The translations under genes were made by a program, and so were the position numbers. 64,000 nucleotides of DNA from assembly GCF_006265095.1 (NCBI RefSeq), contig NZ_VCNK01000001.1:267941-331940 (forward strand), read 5' to 3'. This document shows positions 1 to 9,295 of the stretch, piece by piece; within the stretch, counting starts at the first letter, position 1; every line of letters starts with the position of its first letter. The stretch comes from Phaeobacter sp. B1627. Its GTDB lineage: Bacteria > Pseudomonadota > Alphaproteobacteria > Rhodobacterales > Rhodobacteraceae. The notes beneath the pieces are model-generated. The model was not told the DNA's origin, searched no databases, and worked only from the letters and a program-made list of their open reading frames with translations.

Positions 1-731
1 GCGCGGGCTTCGATCTCGGGGCTGAGCACCGGAGCCGGCGAATAGGCCCCCATGCCACCGGTGTTGGGGCCGGTATCGCCCTCGCCGACGCGTTTGTGAT
101 CCTGTGCGCTGCCGATCGACAGGATGTCTTCGCCGTCGCAGAGCACAAAGAGCGAGGCCTCTTCGCCTTCCATGAATTCCTCGATCACCACCTCGGCGCC
201 GGCACCGCCAAAGGCGCCGCCGAACATGTCATCGATCGCCGCCAGCGCGGTGTCCTCGTCCATCGCGACAATCACCCCCTTGCCGGCCGCGAGCCCGTCG
301 GCCTTGACCACAATCGGGGCGCCGTTTTCACGCACATGCGCCCTGGCGGCCTCGGCATCGGTGAAATGGCCGTAGCCCGCAGTGGGGGCCTGTGCGGCAT
401 CGCAGACCTCTTTGGTGAAGCTTTTCGAGGCCTCCAGCCGGGCCGCCGCCTCCGAGGGGCCAAATACCAAAATCCCCGCCGCACGCAGCCGGTCGGCAAC
501 CCCCGCCGCCAGCGGGGCCTCGGGGCCGACGATGACGAAATCGATGGCGTTTTCCTCGGCAAATGTCACCACGGCACCACCGTCCTCGGCGTTGAGGCTG
601 GCGCATTCCGCGATCTGGGCAATCCCCGCATTGCCCGGCGCCACAATCAACTTGTCGCATTTCGGGTTCTGCATCACGGCCCATGCCAGGCTGTGTTCGC
701 GCCCGCCGCCACCAAGGATGAGGATATTCAT
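1..731 (-). CDS. purD: Phosphoribosylamine--glycine ligase, N-terminal part (cut by window edge)
   Basis: This is the GARS step of de novo purine synthesis: phosphoribosylamine plus glycine plus ATP gives glycinamide ribonucleotide in the cytoplasm. The reverse strand from the ATG at 731 reads [17 protein letters not shown], the classic PurD N-terminus with its glycine-rich loop. It is followed by GPEAPLAAG, which leads into the ATP-grasp part, and then [11 protein letters not shown]. About 243 residues are visible, against roughly 420 for the family, and the C-terminus lies outside the window. The gene diverges from xseA across a 123-bp gap, so the two promoters share that space. Confidence 0.96.
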   Translation of the reverse strand, partial: MNILILGGGGREHSLAWAVMQNPKCDKLIVAPGNAGIAQIAECASLNAEDGGAVVTFAEENAIDFVIVGPEAPLAAGVADRLRAAGILVFGPSEAAARLEASKSFTKEVCDAAQAPTAGYGHFTDAEAARAHVRENGAPIVVKADGLAAGKGVIVAMDEDTALAAIDDMFGGAFGGAGAEVVIEEFMEGEEASLFVLCDGEDILSIGSAQDHKRVGEGDTGPNTGGMGAYSPAPVLSPEIEAR

Positions 732-854
732 GAGCCGTACTCCGATCTGCTTGGCCTCTGTTGTCGCGCGTTCTATGCTGCCCGCGACATCAAAACAAGA
801 ACGCCCGTGACCGCCGCGGAACTTCAGCGCAGACAGAAGGCAACAGAACTCTCC

Positions 855-2447
855 ATGTCCGACCTCCTCGACGATCCCGCACCGGGCCAGAACGCACCAG
901 AGTTTTCCGTCTCCGAGCTGTCGGGCGAGGTCAAGCGCACGCTGGAGGGCACCTTTGGCCGGATCCGGGTCCGGGGCGAGGTCGGCCGGGTGTTCAAGGC
1001 CCGCTCGGGACATCTGTACTACGATATCAAGGATGACCGCTCGGTGCTGGCCTGCACCACCTGGAAAGGGCAGATCAGCAAGCTGGCCGTGGTGCCCGAA
1101 GAAGGGCTGGAGGTGGTGGTGACCGGGCGCCTGACGGCCTTTGGCGCCCAGTCGAAATACAACATGAATGTCGAAGAGGTCGCGGTCGCGGGGCAGGGCG
1201 CACTGATGGCGCTCTTGGAAAAGCGCAAGGCACAGCTGCAGGCCGAAGGGCTGTTTGCGCCTGAGCGGAAAAAGCCGCTGCCCTATCTGCCGCAGATCAT
1301 CGGGGTGGTGACCTCGCCGTCAGGTGCGGTGATCCGCGACATTCTTCACCGGCTGCGGGACCGGTTCCCGCGCAAGGTGCTGGTCTGGCCGGTTGCGGTT
1401 CAGGGCAGCAATTGTGCGACGGAAGTGGCCCGTGCCATTGAAGGGTTCAATCAACTCAGCCGGGGCGGCGCCCTGCCGCGGCCGGATCTGATCATCGTTG
1501 CCCGCGGTGGCGGCTCGATCGAGGATCTTTGGGGGTTCAACGAGGAAATCGTTGCCCGCGCGGTTGCCGCCAGTGACATTCCCCTGATCTCTGCCGTGGG
1601 TCATGAGACGGATACGACCCTGATCGACTATGTTTCCGACCTGCGGGCCCCGACCCCCACCGCTGCTGCCGAACATGCGGTTCCTGTGCGGCTCGATCTG
1701 TTGGCGCATGTGGAGGGGCTGGGCGCGAGAATGGCCCAGGCCAGTGGCCGGGCGGTGCAGCAAAGGCGACAGCGGCTGGGTGATCTGGCACGGGCGCTGC
1801 CACGGCCGGACAGCCTGCTGGACACCCCCCGGCAACGGTTGGACCGGGTATCCGACAGGTTGCCGAATGCGCTGATTTCCGGTGTGCAGCGGCGCAAACT
1901 GATCCTCAGCGAAAGGGCCGCATCCCTGCGCCCCGCAACGCTGCGCAACCTTGTCGAGCGGCGCCGGGACCGTCTGAAGAACCTCTCCTCCCGCCTCAGC
2001 CTGCGTCCCATCGAACAGGAAACGGAGCGCAAACGCGAACGGCTGACCGCCCTCACCACACGTCTTGCGACTGTCCAGACCGCGCGGGTCAGCCGCCAGC
2101 GGGACCGTCTTTTGGCGACCGGGCGGCAGCTTGATATCCTCAGTTACAAGGCAACGCTGCGGCGGGGCTATGCGGTGGTGCGTGACGGAGAACGGTTGAT
2201 CACCAGTAAATCCGCAGCGCAGGCGGCGGCGGCGCTCATTGTCGAATTTGCCGACGGTCAGGTGGCGATCAGAGGTGGGGAGGCTGCCGCTCAGGGAACT
2301 CCGGGCGCTCAGGGCGCTCGGGGTGCTCTTGGCACCCGGGGCGCGCCTGCGTCTTCTGCGGCGCCTGCTGAACCCGTCAAATCCAAGGCGGCCGCGTCAA
2401 AGCCCAAACCGCCAAAGTCATCCGGTGGGCAGGGGTCGTTGTTCTGA
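855..2447 (+). CDS. xseA: Exodeoxyribonuclease VII large subunit
   Basis: XseA is the catalytic large subunit of exonuclease VII, which degrades single-stranded DNA from both ends together with several XseB subunits. The 530-residue protein has the N-terminal OB fold (about residues 17-110, beginning [15 protein letters not shown]). The catalytic core follows, with [31 protein letters not shown] and SAVGHETD, and then a long coiled-coil-like region rich in Arg and Leu. The open frame reaches far upstream through purD antisense, but the ATG at 855 gives the normal family N-terminus. The last ~55 residues are unusual: they include collagen-like Gly-X-Y triplets and then a Lys/Pro/Ala tail. Confidence 0.95.
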   Translation: MSDLLDDPAPGQNAPEFSVSELSGEVKRTLEGTFGRIRVRGEVGRVFKARSGHLYYDIKDDRSVLACTTWKGQISKLAVVPEEGLEVVVTGRLTAFGAQSKYNMNVEEVAVAGQGALMALLEKRKAQLQAEGLFAPERKKPLPYLPQIIGVVTSPSGAVIRDILHRLRDRFPRKVLVWPVAVQGSNCATEVARAIEGFNQLSRGGALPRPDLIIVARGGGSIEDLWGFNEEIVARAVAASDIPLISAVGHETDTTLIDYVSDLRAPTPTAAAEHAVPVRLDLLAHVEGLGARMAQASGRAVQQRRQRLGDLARALPRPDSLLDTPRQRLDRVSDRLPNALISGVQRRKLILSERAASLRPATLRNLVERRRDRLKNLSSRLSLRPIEQETERKRERLTALTTRLATVQTARVSRQRDRLLATGRQLDILSYKATLRRGYAVVRDGERLITSKSAAQAAAALIVEFADGQVAIRGGEAAAQGTPGAQGARGALGTRGAPASSAAPAEPVKSKAAASKPKPPKSSGGQGSLF

Positions 2448-2485
2448 CGTCCTGCCGACCGGAGGAGCGCGGGTCCGGACGGGGC

Positions 2486-2950
2486 CTAGACGCCGACTTC
2501 GGGGCCGAGGCAGACCATCTCTTCTTGCGGCCCATGCCGTTCGGTCAGGGTCAGGGGAGGCCCGTCCTGATCCATGGTGACGCTGAGGCCGGAGGTGTCG
2601 ATCTGAAAGCTCCAGCACTGGGCCGTCTGCCGGTTTTCGTAGAGGAAACAGATTTCAGTCCCGTCGGCGCCATCCTGTGCAAACCACTCGCCCTCGATGC
2701 AACGCCCGTCGAGAAAGGACCAGATCACCCTTTGCCCGGGCAGGTAGCGCTCGGCGCCATAGGCGAGGCCTTGCCAGTCAAACAGGATCACGCGGCCCTC
2801 GGTATAGCGCCGGAAGTCCTGCGCATCGGCGGCCAGCGACGGTGCGGGGATGCTGGTCAGGCAAACGCCGGTGAAAAGAGCGATCAGGGCACGGGCCGTG
2901 ACGGTATCCGATCTGCGGCAAAACGGGGCGAGGGCGATGAGGCGGGACAT
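2486..2950 (-). CDS. Small secreted protein of unknown function
   Basis: I do not recognise a named family. From the ATG at 2950 the 154-residue product has a hydrophobic stretch (ALIALFTGVCLTSIPAPSLA) followed by A-D, which reads as a Sec signal peptide cleaved after ...PSLA. The mature part is about 115 residues, rich in aromatic residues, with four cysteines (RCIEGEW, EICFLY, AQCWSF, MVCLG) that could form disulfides in the periplasm. The ORF extends 14 codons further upstream, but those residues do not look like part of a signal sequence. The gene diverges from ftsY (165-bp gap) and converges on xseA. Confidence 0.6.
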   Translation of the reverse strand: MSRLIALAPFCRRSDTVTARALIALFTGVCLTSIPAPSLAADAQDFRRYTEGRVILFDWQGLAYGAERYLPGQRVIWSFLDGRCIEGEWFAQDGADGTEICFLYENRQTAQCWSFQIDTSGLSVTMDQDGPPLTLTERHGPQEEMVCLGPEVGV

Positions 2951-3115
2951 GAGGTCAGCATGGCGGATCTGCGGGCTGACGCCAAGGGCCAAGGTCCGTG
3001 CATGGCCGCAGAGCCTGCCTTTTTAGGCCATTGGATCCGCAGCAGGGCCACTTGCGCTTTGCAACCTCCGCCAAACAGCATTAGGTGAGGATAAAACGAC
3101 CCTGCGGAGACCCAG

Positions 3116-4195
3116 ATGGCGCTTTTCTCGAAGCTCAAGGAACGGTTGCTGAAATCCTCGTCCCGCCTCGGCAAGGAGGTGGACGCGATTGTGGAAGAGG
3201 GGGCCTCCGTCAGTGGGGCGGCCACCTTGGAGCCCCCGGTGGCAGGGGCGTCGGGTGGCGCGCCTGAGGCCATCGTACCATCCGCCCCTGCAGTGCAGGC
3301 GGAGGCGCGTAAACCGGGCCTGTTGGGTCGGTTGATGGGGCGCAGCAGCGATGCAGAACCGCGTCGGGTTCTGGATGACGATATGCTGGAGAGCCTCGAA
3401 GAAATGCTGATCGCCTCTGACATGGGGGTGGATACGGCGTTGCGGGTGACGGCCAATATCGCCGAGGGCCGCATGGGGCGGCGTGTGTCGGGGCGCGAGA
3501 TCCGGGAACTGCTGGCACAGGAAATCGCCCGGGTGATGGAGCCTGTTGCGCGCCCCTTGCCGCTCTATCCCAGCAAGCCGCAGGTGGTGCTGGTGGTTGG
3601 GGTGAACGGGTCGGGCAAAACCACCACAATCGGCAAGCTCGCCAGCCAGTTTCGCGCGGCCGGAAAATCGGTCGTCATTGCGGCGGGCGACACGTTCCGC
3701 GCCGCGGCCGTCGAACAGCTTCAGGTCTGGGGGGACCGGGCGGGCGTGCCGGTGCTGACCGCGCCGGAGGGATCGGATCCAGCAAGCCTCGCCTTCGACG
3801 CGATGACCAAGGCCGAGGCCGACGGGGCGGATCTGTTGATGATCGACACGGCCGGCCGCCTGCAGAACCGGTCTGACCTGATGGAAGAGCTGGCCAAGAT
3901 CGTGCGGGTGATCCGCAAGAAAGACCCCGATGCGCCGCATAATACCCTGCTGGTGCTGGACGCGACCACCGGCCAGAACGCCCTGCGCCAGGTGGAGACC
4001 TTCCGGGAGCTGGCAAATGTATCGGGGCTGGTGATGACCAAGCTGGACGGCACGGCCAAGGGCGGTGTTCTGGTGGCGCTTGCCGATAAATTCGGCCTGC
4101 CGATCCACGCCATCGGGGTCGGTGAGCAACTGGAGGATCTGGCGCCCTTTGACCCGGAAGAATTTGCAGCCGCTCTCACCGGTCTCGGGGACTGA
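3116..4195 (+). CDS. ftsY: Signal recognition particle receptor
   Basis: FtsY is the membrane-associated GTPase that docks the SRP-ribosome complex at the SecYEG translocon. The 359-residue protein has a short acidic and variable N-terminal A region (about residues 1-80) and an N domain from about 85. The G domain carries the P-loop GVNGSGKTT (162-170), the GDTFRAAA element, DTAGR (244-248) and the TKLDGTAKGG specificity loop. The length is normal for an alphaproteobacterial FtsY with a reduced A domain. The gene ends 3 bp from the stop of the convergent MgtC-like gene, leaving no room for a terminator between them. Confidence 0.97.
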   Translation: MALFSKLKERLLKSSSRLGKEVDAIVEEGASVSGAATLEPPVAGASGGAPEAIVPSAPAVQAEARKPGLLGRLMGRSSDAEPRRVLDDDMLESLEEMLIASDMGVDTALRVTANIAEGRMGRRVSGREIRELLAQEIARVMEPVARPLPLYPSKPQVVLVVGVNGSGKTTTIGKLASQFRAAGKSVVIAAGDTFRAAAVEQLQVWGDRAGVPVLTAPEGSDPASLAFDAMTKAEADGADLLMIDTAGRLQNRSDLMEELAKIVRVIRKKDPDAPHNTLLVLDATTGQNALRQVETFRELANVSGLVMTKLDGTAKGGVLVALADKFGLPIHAIGVGEQLEDLAPFDPEEFAAALTGLGD

Positions 4196-4198
4196 GGA

Positions 4199-4690
4199 TC
4201 AATGCGTCGCCATCCACTTTTCAACATGGCGCAGGACAAACAGCACCATCAGCACCAGAACCGTGGCCATTGCGGCCAGCGGCATCTGACCGGCGCCGCA
4301 GCCAAGCCCGATTGCCCCCACCAGCCAAAGCGACGCGCCGGTGGTGACATTGCGAACCCGGTCACCCGAGGTGAAGATCAACCCGGCGGCCAGGAAGGCA
4401 ACACCGGCGGTCACCGCTTCGATCATCCGCAGGGGGTCATTGCGCTGCGCCTCCGCTCCGAAATCGAGGGCGGCGATTTCGCGCCCCAGTATGATGAACA
4501 GACAGGCCGCAACCGACACCAGGATATGCGTCCTCAGACCGGCCGGCTTGCCCAGGAATTCGCGCTCCAGACCGATCAGCGCCGCCAGGACGCTGGCCGC
4601 CAGCAGGCGGGCAAAGGCAACGGGCGCGGGGATGACGGAAAAGGTTCGGGTGAGCTCGTCGGTGATCTGTTGCAGGGGGACGTCGAACAT
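4199..4690 (-). CDS. MgtC/SapB family membrane protein
   Basis: The 163-residue integral membrane protein belongs to the MgtC/SapB family. It shows the family's signature segment [31 protein letters not shown] near its first third and further hydrophobic helices ending in [16 protein letters not shown]. It lacks the C-terminal ACT-like domain of Salmonella MgtC, so it is the short SapB-type form, whose transport role is unproven. The ATG at 4690 is preferred. The open frame runs upstream to 4807 but that part is not family-like and would overlap the divergent exporter gene. Confidence 0.85.
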   Translation of the reverse strand: MFDVPLQQITDELTRTFSVIPAPVAFARLLAASVLAALIGLEREFLGKPAGLRTHILVSVAACLFIILGREIAALDFGAEAQRNDPLRMIEAVTAGVAFLAAGLIFTSGDRVRNVTTGASLWLVGAIGLGCGAGQMPLAAMATVLVLMVLFVLRHVEKWMATH

Positions 4691-4782
4691 GGGGCCTCCG
4701 GGTGCTGGTACATGGACCCAACGCAGAAGCAGGCGCGACGTTCCCTCCTCAGTCACATCGGGCCGCACACAAGGGAAAACAG

Positions 4783-5691
4783 ATGTTGAGTGACTGGCTG
4801 ATCTCACTTGAAGGCACCGAGGCGGGGCACCAGGTGGCGTTGATCCTTGCGGTGTCAGCCGCGATCCTGCACGCGATTTTTGGCGCCATGCAAAAGGGAC
4901 GCCACGATCCCTGGCTGTCGCGGGGGGCGATCGATGCGTCCTATGGCCTGATGGCGGCCCCGTTCGCGCTGTTTGTCGTGCCCTGGCCAGAGCCCCATAT
5001 GTGGCTGATCTTTGCGGGCGTCTGGATCATCCATGTGATCTACAAGGTGCTGCAGGCCATGGCCTATACCAAAGGGGCCTACACGGTCGTCTATCCGGTG
5101 GTTCGCGGCACCGGGCCGCTGTTTGCCGTCATTGGCGCCTATTTTCTGTTCGGTGAGACCTTCACGGTGGTCCAGTGGCTGGGCGTTGGCGTCTTGCTGG
5201 CGGGGATCTTCGGCCTGGCGGTCTACAATTTTGTGTTTCTGGTCACCGCCAGAGAGACGCTGGGCATTGCGCTGGTGCTTGCGGTGGCGACCGGGCTGTT
5301 CGTGGCGCTCTATACCACCTATGACGCATTCGGAATTCGGGCAACGGCGGACCCGTTCACCTTTCTGGCGTGGTTTTTCATGATTGATGGCCTGACGATG
5401 CCGCCCTATGCCTATTGGCGGTGGCGTCGCATGGGCGAGGACCGCCCGACGGTTGGTCCGTTGATGATACGCGGCTTTCTGGGCGGTCTGGTTGCATTCG
5501 CGTCGTTTGGCTCGATCATGCTGGCCACCCGGCTGGACAAGGTCGGCGAGGCGGCCGTTCTGCGGGAGACCTCTACCGTATTCGCGGCGCTCATCGGGTG
5601 GTTGGTGCTGAAGGAAACCGTAGGCCCGCGCCGGATCGCCTTGATGGCCCTGATCGCGCTCGGCGCGGTTATCGTTGAAATGGGCGGCTGA
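4783..5691 (+). CDS. DMT superfamily exporter with two EamA domains
   Basis: The 302-residue protein has about ten hydrophobic helices arranged as two EamA repeats, the layout of drug/metabolite transporters that usually export amino acids or other small metabolites. Each half ends with a typical motif, ending in [16 protein letters not shown] and [14 protein letters not shown], and the second repeat contains [19 protein letters not shown]. The ATG at 4783 has a purine-rich site (AAGGGAAA) upstream and places helix 1 normally, so the 27 extra codons of the open frame were dropped. The substrate cannot be told. It lies 72 bp upstream of yciB in the same direction. Confidence 0.85.
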   Translation: MLSDWLISLEGTEAGHQVALILAVSAAILHAIFGAMQKGRHDPWLSRGAIDASYGLMAAPFALFVVPWPEPHMWLIFAGVWIIHVIYKVLQAMAYTKGAYTVVYPVVRGTGPLFAVIGAYFLFGETFTVVQWLGVGVLLAGIFGLAVYNFVFLVTARETLGIALVLAVATGLFVALYTTYDAFGIRATADPFTFLAWFFMIDGLTMPPYAYWRWRRMGEDRPTVGPLMIRGFLGGLVAFASFGSIMLATRLDKVGEAAVLRETSTVFAALIGWLVLKETVGPRRIALMALIALGAVIVEMGG

Positions 5692-5763
5692 AAGACGCAT
5701 CTGTAGCGCAGGCCCGCGCGAAAGACCCAAGCCCGCGAAAGAACCAAGGACACAGCAGACACA

Positions 5764-6420
5764 ATGACCGAGCAGAGCAATATGACCGGACCGGCAGGCA
5801 AGGATGAGAGCACCGCGGAGAAAAAGACCAATCCCTGGCTCAAGGGCCTGCTGGAATACGGGCCGATTGCGCTGTTTTTTATCGCCTATCTGCGGTTGAA
5901 AGAGCAGAGCTTTGACATCGCGGGCACCAGCTATGATGGCTTCATCGTCGTGACGGCCGGCTTTGTGCCCTTGATGATCCTGTCGACGCTGGCCTTGTGG
6001 AAGCTGACCGGGAAACTGTCGAAGATGCAGGTTCTGACCCTGGTGCTGATCGTGGTGTTCGGCGGCTTGTCGGTCTGGTTCAACGACGAGCGGTTTTTCA
6101 AGATGAAGCCGACGCTGATCTATCTGATATTCGGCGGTCTGCTCGGGTTTGGCCTGCTGCGTGGGCAGAGCTACCTGCGGGTGGTGATGTCAGAGATGAT
6201 GCCATTGACCGAAGAGGGCTGGATGATCCTGACCCGACGGCTCTGTGCGTTCTTCCTGGCGCTTGCGGTGGCCAATGAAGTCATCTGGCGCAGCCTGGAC
6301 ACCGAAACCTGGGTCTATTTCAAGACGTTCGGCCTGACGGTGGCGATGTTTGTGTTCTTCATGAGCCAGGCGAAACTGTTTCAGCTTCACGGCGTTGAGG
6401 AGGCCGAAGCCGAGGACTGA
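5764..6420 (+). CDS. yciB: Inner membrane septation protein, YciB/IspZ family
   Basis: The 218-residue product is a YciB/IspZ protein, a small inner-membrane protein linked in other bacteria to cell division and envelope synthesis. It shows LLEYGPIALFFIAYL, GGLSVWFNDERFFKMKPTLIY and a helix ending in FFMSQAKLF, all characteristic of the family, with five to six membrane segments. A cytoplasmic N-terminal extension of about 25 residues (MTEQSNMTG...) is acidic and variable. The start could also be the ATG at 5782. The gene follows the exporter gene and may share its transcript. It converges on the hydrolase gene with 59 bp between stops. Confidence 0.93.
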   Translation: MTEQSNMTGPAGKDESTAEKKTNPWLKGLLEYGPIALFFIAYLRLKEQSFDIAGTSYDGFIVVTAGFVPLMILSTLALWKLTGKLSKMQVLTLVLIVVFGGLSVWFNDERFFKMKPTLIYLIFGGLLGFGLLRGQSYLRVVMSEMMPLTEEGWMILTRRLCAFFLALAVANEVIWRSLDTETWVYFKTFGLTVAMFVFFMSQAKLFQLHGVEEAEAED

Positions 6421-6479
6421 ACCTCGCTGCTGGGCAGGGCCCTCCCACCCGCGACACTGCGCAAGGGGGGCGGTGCCGG

Positions 6480-7415
6480 TCACTGGATGCGCTGCCAGAT
6501 CGGCATCGGGCCGGGGAGGGGGCGCAGCGACAGCAACCGCGACCATCGCCGGGCGGGAACGGCGGGCAGGAGCTGCTGCATCAGATGCAGGGGGGTGCGC
6601 TCCGGCTGGCGGATCAGACGTTGATAATACCGCAGGGCGCCGGGGCGCGTGTAGGCTGACCAGTGGCAAATCCGGCGTTCCGGCAGGCCGATGGAATGTC
6701 CCATCTGGCTCAGGCGGTCGAGGGTGTCGAGACAGTCGAGCTGCAGGGTCACGGCGTTCGGTGCCACAAGTCCCTGGCCAATGGCGCGGTCACCGACCCC
6801 GGGCGAGCGGGTCAGGGTCTCGAACATGAAATCAAAGGCATCGTTTTCACGGCTGGTCACGTTGAAAAACTCTGCAGCGCGTCCGGCCGGGGTCAACAGC
6901 GCCTGATAGGCGCGACTTTGATAGGAGGCGCCGGTGAGTGAGATCAAACGCTGCACCGCGCCTGCGGGCAGGTGGTGCAGAGCCTCGAGCGCCACTTCAC
7001 TGCCCAGCGAATGGCAGAGGATGTGAATGTCACGCTCCGGATCCACCTGACGGATCCGGCGCACCACACGCGCCAGCGCCCGTCCGGCCTGCACAGCCCG
7101 GCTCTGGGCCTGCCCGAGGCTGGCGCGGGCGTCCCAGCCAAAGGCCACGGCGCGGCCTTCGTCCCGTCGCCCCAGGCCAAATCCCAGCTGACGCGGCCAG
7201 GACGGGGCCCGCCATGGCAGGTGCTGGGGATCCAGCGACAGGATATGGCGATGTGGGCAGTGATCCGGGTTTCCCGGCTGATATTTATAGCCGTGGACCA
7301 TGACAACCGTCGGCCCCGCCTGCGGCGGCATAGCCCGGATACCGGTTTCAAAGTCGCTGTGCCGAGCATGCAAGACCGGCGAATCGCCGACAGCATTGAT
7401 ACGTATGATGGCCAT
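6480..7415 (-). CDS. Alpha/beta hydrolase of unknown substrate
   Basis: The 311-residue protein, read from the ATG at 7415, has an alpha/beta-hydrolase layout. A strand runs into VMVHGY (about residues 38-43, oxyanion region). The nucleophile elbow is HILCHSLGS with Ser136, and ALEALHHLPAG follows. The elbow has Cys where most family members have Gly (GHSLG), which is unusual but structurally possible. It resembles the DUF900 type of esterase-like hydrolase, but the substrate cannot be inferred. No signal peptide is visible. The frame stays open for 150 codons upstream, but that stretch is antisense to the metZ leader and does not look like protein. Confidence 0.75.
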   Translation of the reverse strand: MAIIRINAVGDSPVLHARHSDFETGIRAMPPQAGPTVVMVHGYKYQPGNPDHCPHRHILSLDPQHLPWRAPSWPRQLGFGLGRRDEGRAVAFGWDARASLGQAQSRAVQAGRALARVVRRIRQVDPERDIHILCHSLGSEVALEALHHLPAGAVQRLISLTGASYQSRAYQALLTPAGRAAEFFNVTSRENDAFDFMFETLTRSPGVGDRAIGQGLVAPNAVTLQLDCLDTLDRLSQMGHSIGLPERRICHWSAYTRPGALRYYQRLIRQPERTPLHLMQQLLPAVPARRWSRLLSLRPLPGPMPIWQRIQ

Positions 7416-7826
7416 CTCCGGATCCCCGAACCACGTGTTTTTCAATGCGCTAGCCGGTTCAGGTGACAGGGGCGTGACGCGGACGTAACGCTGCGGTGAC
7501 GCGGCGGGGCCGCAACAGGGCGCAAGTGCGGCGCAGCAGTCCCCAGGGGGCGTGTTCGGGGGGTGTTTCACTCTTGCGCTTTGGACTGATTTGCGCCTTA
7601 TACAGCCTGCGTTCGTCAGGACGCTGCGCGCCATCACCGAAGCCTGTGGGATGACGCTCGCCAGCTTGCTCCACAGGTCCGCTTGGGACTTGCGGCCCGC
7701 GCTCGGCAAGCAACCCGGAGAGGCGACCTGCAAGACGAAAGCGGGTGCCGCAGGGGCAATATTGCAGGCAAGGGGAAGGGGCCAGAGGCGCTTGACTTGG
7801 TGAAAATAGGGGGGCGTACTGCCCTT
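7416..7826. other. Gene-free stretch between divergent hydrolase and metZ leader
   Basis: No convincing gene is seen on either strand here. A possible promoter for the riboswitch transcript is TTGACT at 7792-7797 with a poor -10 (TACTGC at 7817-7822). Transcription would then begin almost at the first riboswitch stem. A second, weaker promoter-like pair is TTGCGC at 7574-7579 with TATACA at 7599-7604. The open reverse frame through this region is a continuation of the hydrolase frame and has no family resemblance. Confidence 0.4.
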
Positions 7827-7878
7827 GTGGCGATTTGTTACCGGATTGCGGGCCACTTTAAACAAGCCGCTAAAGAGG
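7827..7878 (+). ncRNA. SAM-II riboswitch
   Basis: The stretch has the compact H-type pseudoknot layout of SAM-II. Stem P1 is GTGGC (7827-7831) with GCCAC (7852-7856). The loop between them carries the conserved GATTT...ACCGGATTGC. The 3' tail TTTAAACAAGCCGCTAAAGAGG follows. In the pseudoknot, TTTGTT of the loop can pair with AACAA of the tail, and TGCGG with CCGC. The 52-nt length, the conserved GATTT, ATTGC and GCTAAA segments, and the position upstream of a methionine gene all fit. Bound S-adenosylmethionine is expected to shut off metZ. Confidence 0.92.
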
Positions 7879-7893
7879 TCAGGACGAAAAGGG

Positions 7894-7925
7894 CTCCCTT
7901 TCGCTTGGCCGGACGGGAGTTTTTT
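7894..7925 (+). terminator. Candidate intrinsic terminator acting with the SAM-II riboswitch
   Basis: CTCCC (7894-7898) can pair with GGGAG (7915-7919), followed at once by six T residues (7920-7925). It sits between the riboswitch and the metZ ribosome-binding site, so control could be by premature termination. The stem is short and the 16-nt loop is large, so control of translation instead cannot be excluded. Confidence 0.5.
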
Positions 7926-7960
7926 ATATGCAGGACAAGACCTGCGCCGGAGGCGAGACG

Positions 7961-9148
7961 ATGACAGAGACCTGGAACAAACGGACGAAACTGGTGCATG
8001 GTGGCACCCGCCGCAGCCAGTATAACGAGGTCAGCGAAGCGATCTTCATGACGCAGGGCTTTGTGTATGAAAATGCGGCCCAGGCGGAGGCCCGGTTTAT
8101 CGAGACCGGCCCGGACGAATTCATCTACGCACGCTACGGCAACCCCACCGTTGCCATGTTCGAGGACCGCATCGCGGCGCTTGAGGGGGCAGAGGATGCC
8201 TTTGCGACCGCCTCCGGTATGGCGGCGGTGAACGGTGCGCTGACTTCCTTGCTGCAGGCTGGCGATCACGTGGTTTCGGCCAAGGCGCTCTTTGGGTCCT
8301 GCCTGTATATTCTGGAAAACGTTCTGACCCGCTACGGGGTCGAGGTGACCTTTGTCGACGGAACCGATCTTGCACAATGGCAAGCGGCGATGCGTCCCGA
8401 CACCAAGGCCGTGTTCTTTGAGAGCATGTCAAACCCGACGCTGGAAGTGATCGACATCGAGGCGGTTGCCGCGATTGCGCATGCGGTGGGTGCGACCGTT
8501 GTTGTCGACAACGTGTTTTCCACGCCGGTCTTTTCCAATGCAATCGCGCAGGGCGCCGATGTGGTGGTCTATTCCGCGACCAAGCATATCGACGGCCAGG
8601 GTCGGGCGCTGGGCGGCGTGGTTCTGGGCTCCAAGGAGTACATTCGCGGTACTCTGGAGCCCTACATGAAGCACACCGGCGGCAGCCTGAGCCCGTTTCA
8701 TGCCTGGATGTTCGTCAAGGGGCTGGAAACAATCGATCTGCGGGTGAATGCGCAGGCTGACAGCGCGCTGAAACTTGCCGAGGCGCTGGAGGGCCATCCT
8801 GCACTGGCCCGCACAATCTATCCGGGTCTCGCCAGCCATGCCCAACGCGAACTCGTCGAACGCCAGTTGAATGGCAAAGGGGGCACGGTGCTCTCTCTGG
8901 ATCTGAAGGGCGGCAAGGATGCGGCTTTTGCATTTCTGGATGCGCTGACAATTCCGGTGATTTCCAACAATCTTGGCGATGCGAAATCCATTGCCACCCA
9001 TCCGGCGACGACAACCCACCAGCGTTTGTCCGACAGCCAGAGAGCGGATCTTGGTATCTCGGATGGGTTGGTGCGGCTTTCGGTCGGGCTGGAGGATGCG
9101 GAGGATCTGATCGCGGATCTCAAGCAGGCGCTCTTGCCGCTGAGCTGA
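7961..9148 (+). CDS. metZ: O-succinylhomoserine sulfhydrylase
   Basis: MetZ is a PLP enzyme of the Cys/Met gamma-family that makes homocysteine directly from O-succinylhomoserine and sulfide. The 395-residue protein shows YARYGNPTV, ATASGMAAV, FFESMSNPTLEV and VVDNVFSTP. The PLP lysine is K208 in VVYSATKHIDGQGR, and NNLGDAKS and SVGLED lie near the C-terminus. Assignment to MetZ rather than cystathionine gamma-synthase rests on overall similarity and on the SAM-II control. The ATG at 7961 is chosen because GGAGG lies seven bases upstream (7949-7953). An in-frame ATG at 7928 falls next to the terminator and is unlikely. Confidence 0.9.
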   Translation: MTETWNKRTKLVHGGTRRSQYNEVSEAIFMTQGFVYENAAQAEARFIETGPDEFIYARYGNPTVAMFEDRIAALEGAEDAFATASGMAAVNGALTSLLQAGDHVVSAKALFGSCLYILENVLTRYGVEVTFVDGTDLAQWQAAMRPDTKAVFFESMSNPTLEVIDIEAVAAIAHAVGATVVVDNVFSTPVFSNAIAQGADVVVYSATKHIDGQGRALGGVVLGSKEYIRGTLEPYMKHTGGSLSPFHAWMFVKGLETIDLRVNAQADSALKLAEALEGHPALARTIYPGLASHAQRELVERQLNGKGGTVLSLDLKGGKDAAFAFLDALTIPVISNNLGDAKSIATHPATTTHQRLSDSQRADLGISDGLVRLSVGLEDAEDLIADLKQALLPLS

Positions 9149-9295
9149 GGGATTGAGGGTGGATCTGAAGTTGACAAAAAAAGTCAGCTAGGTGACCTTT
9201 CCTGGCGATTTATGCTGATCTGTTTTGTTTTTGTTGTCGTAGTGTCCTAGATGAAATGTGCAGCCGTTCCGCTGCAAGTACAGGAGTACGAGACC

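Noticed and set aside
96..854. Plus-strand open frame leading into xseA
   Set aside because: It is antisense to purD and shows no family resemblance. The real XseA start is the ATG at 855.
7416..7865. 150-codon upstream extension of the hydrolase frame
   Set aside because: It runs antisense through the metZ leader and riboswitch and does not look like protein. The ATG at 7415 starts the conserved part.
9160..9290. Zur operator before folE2
   Set aside because: Expected from FolE2 biology, but no GTTAT-type palindrome is present. Only a short TGAC-A7-GTCA repeat is seen.
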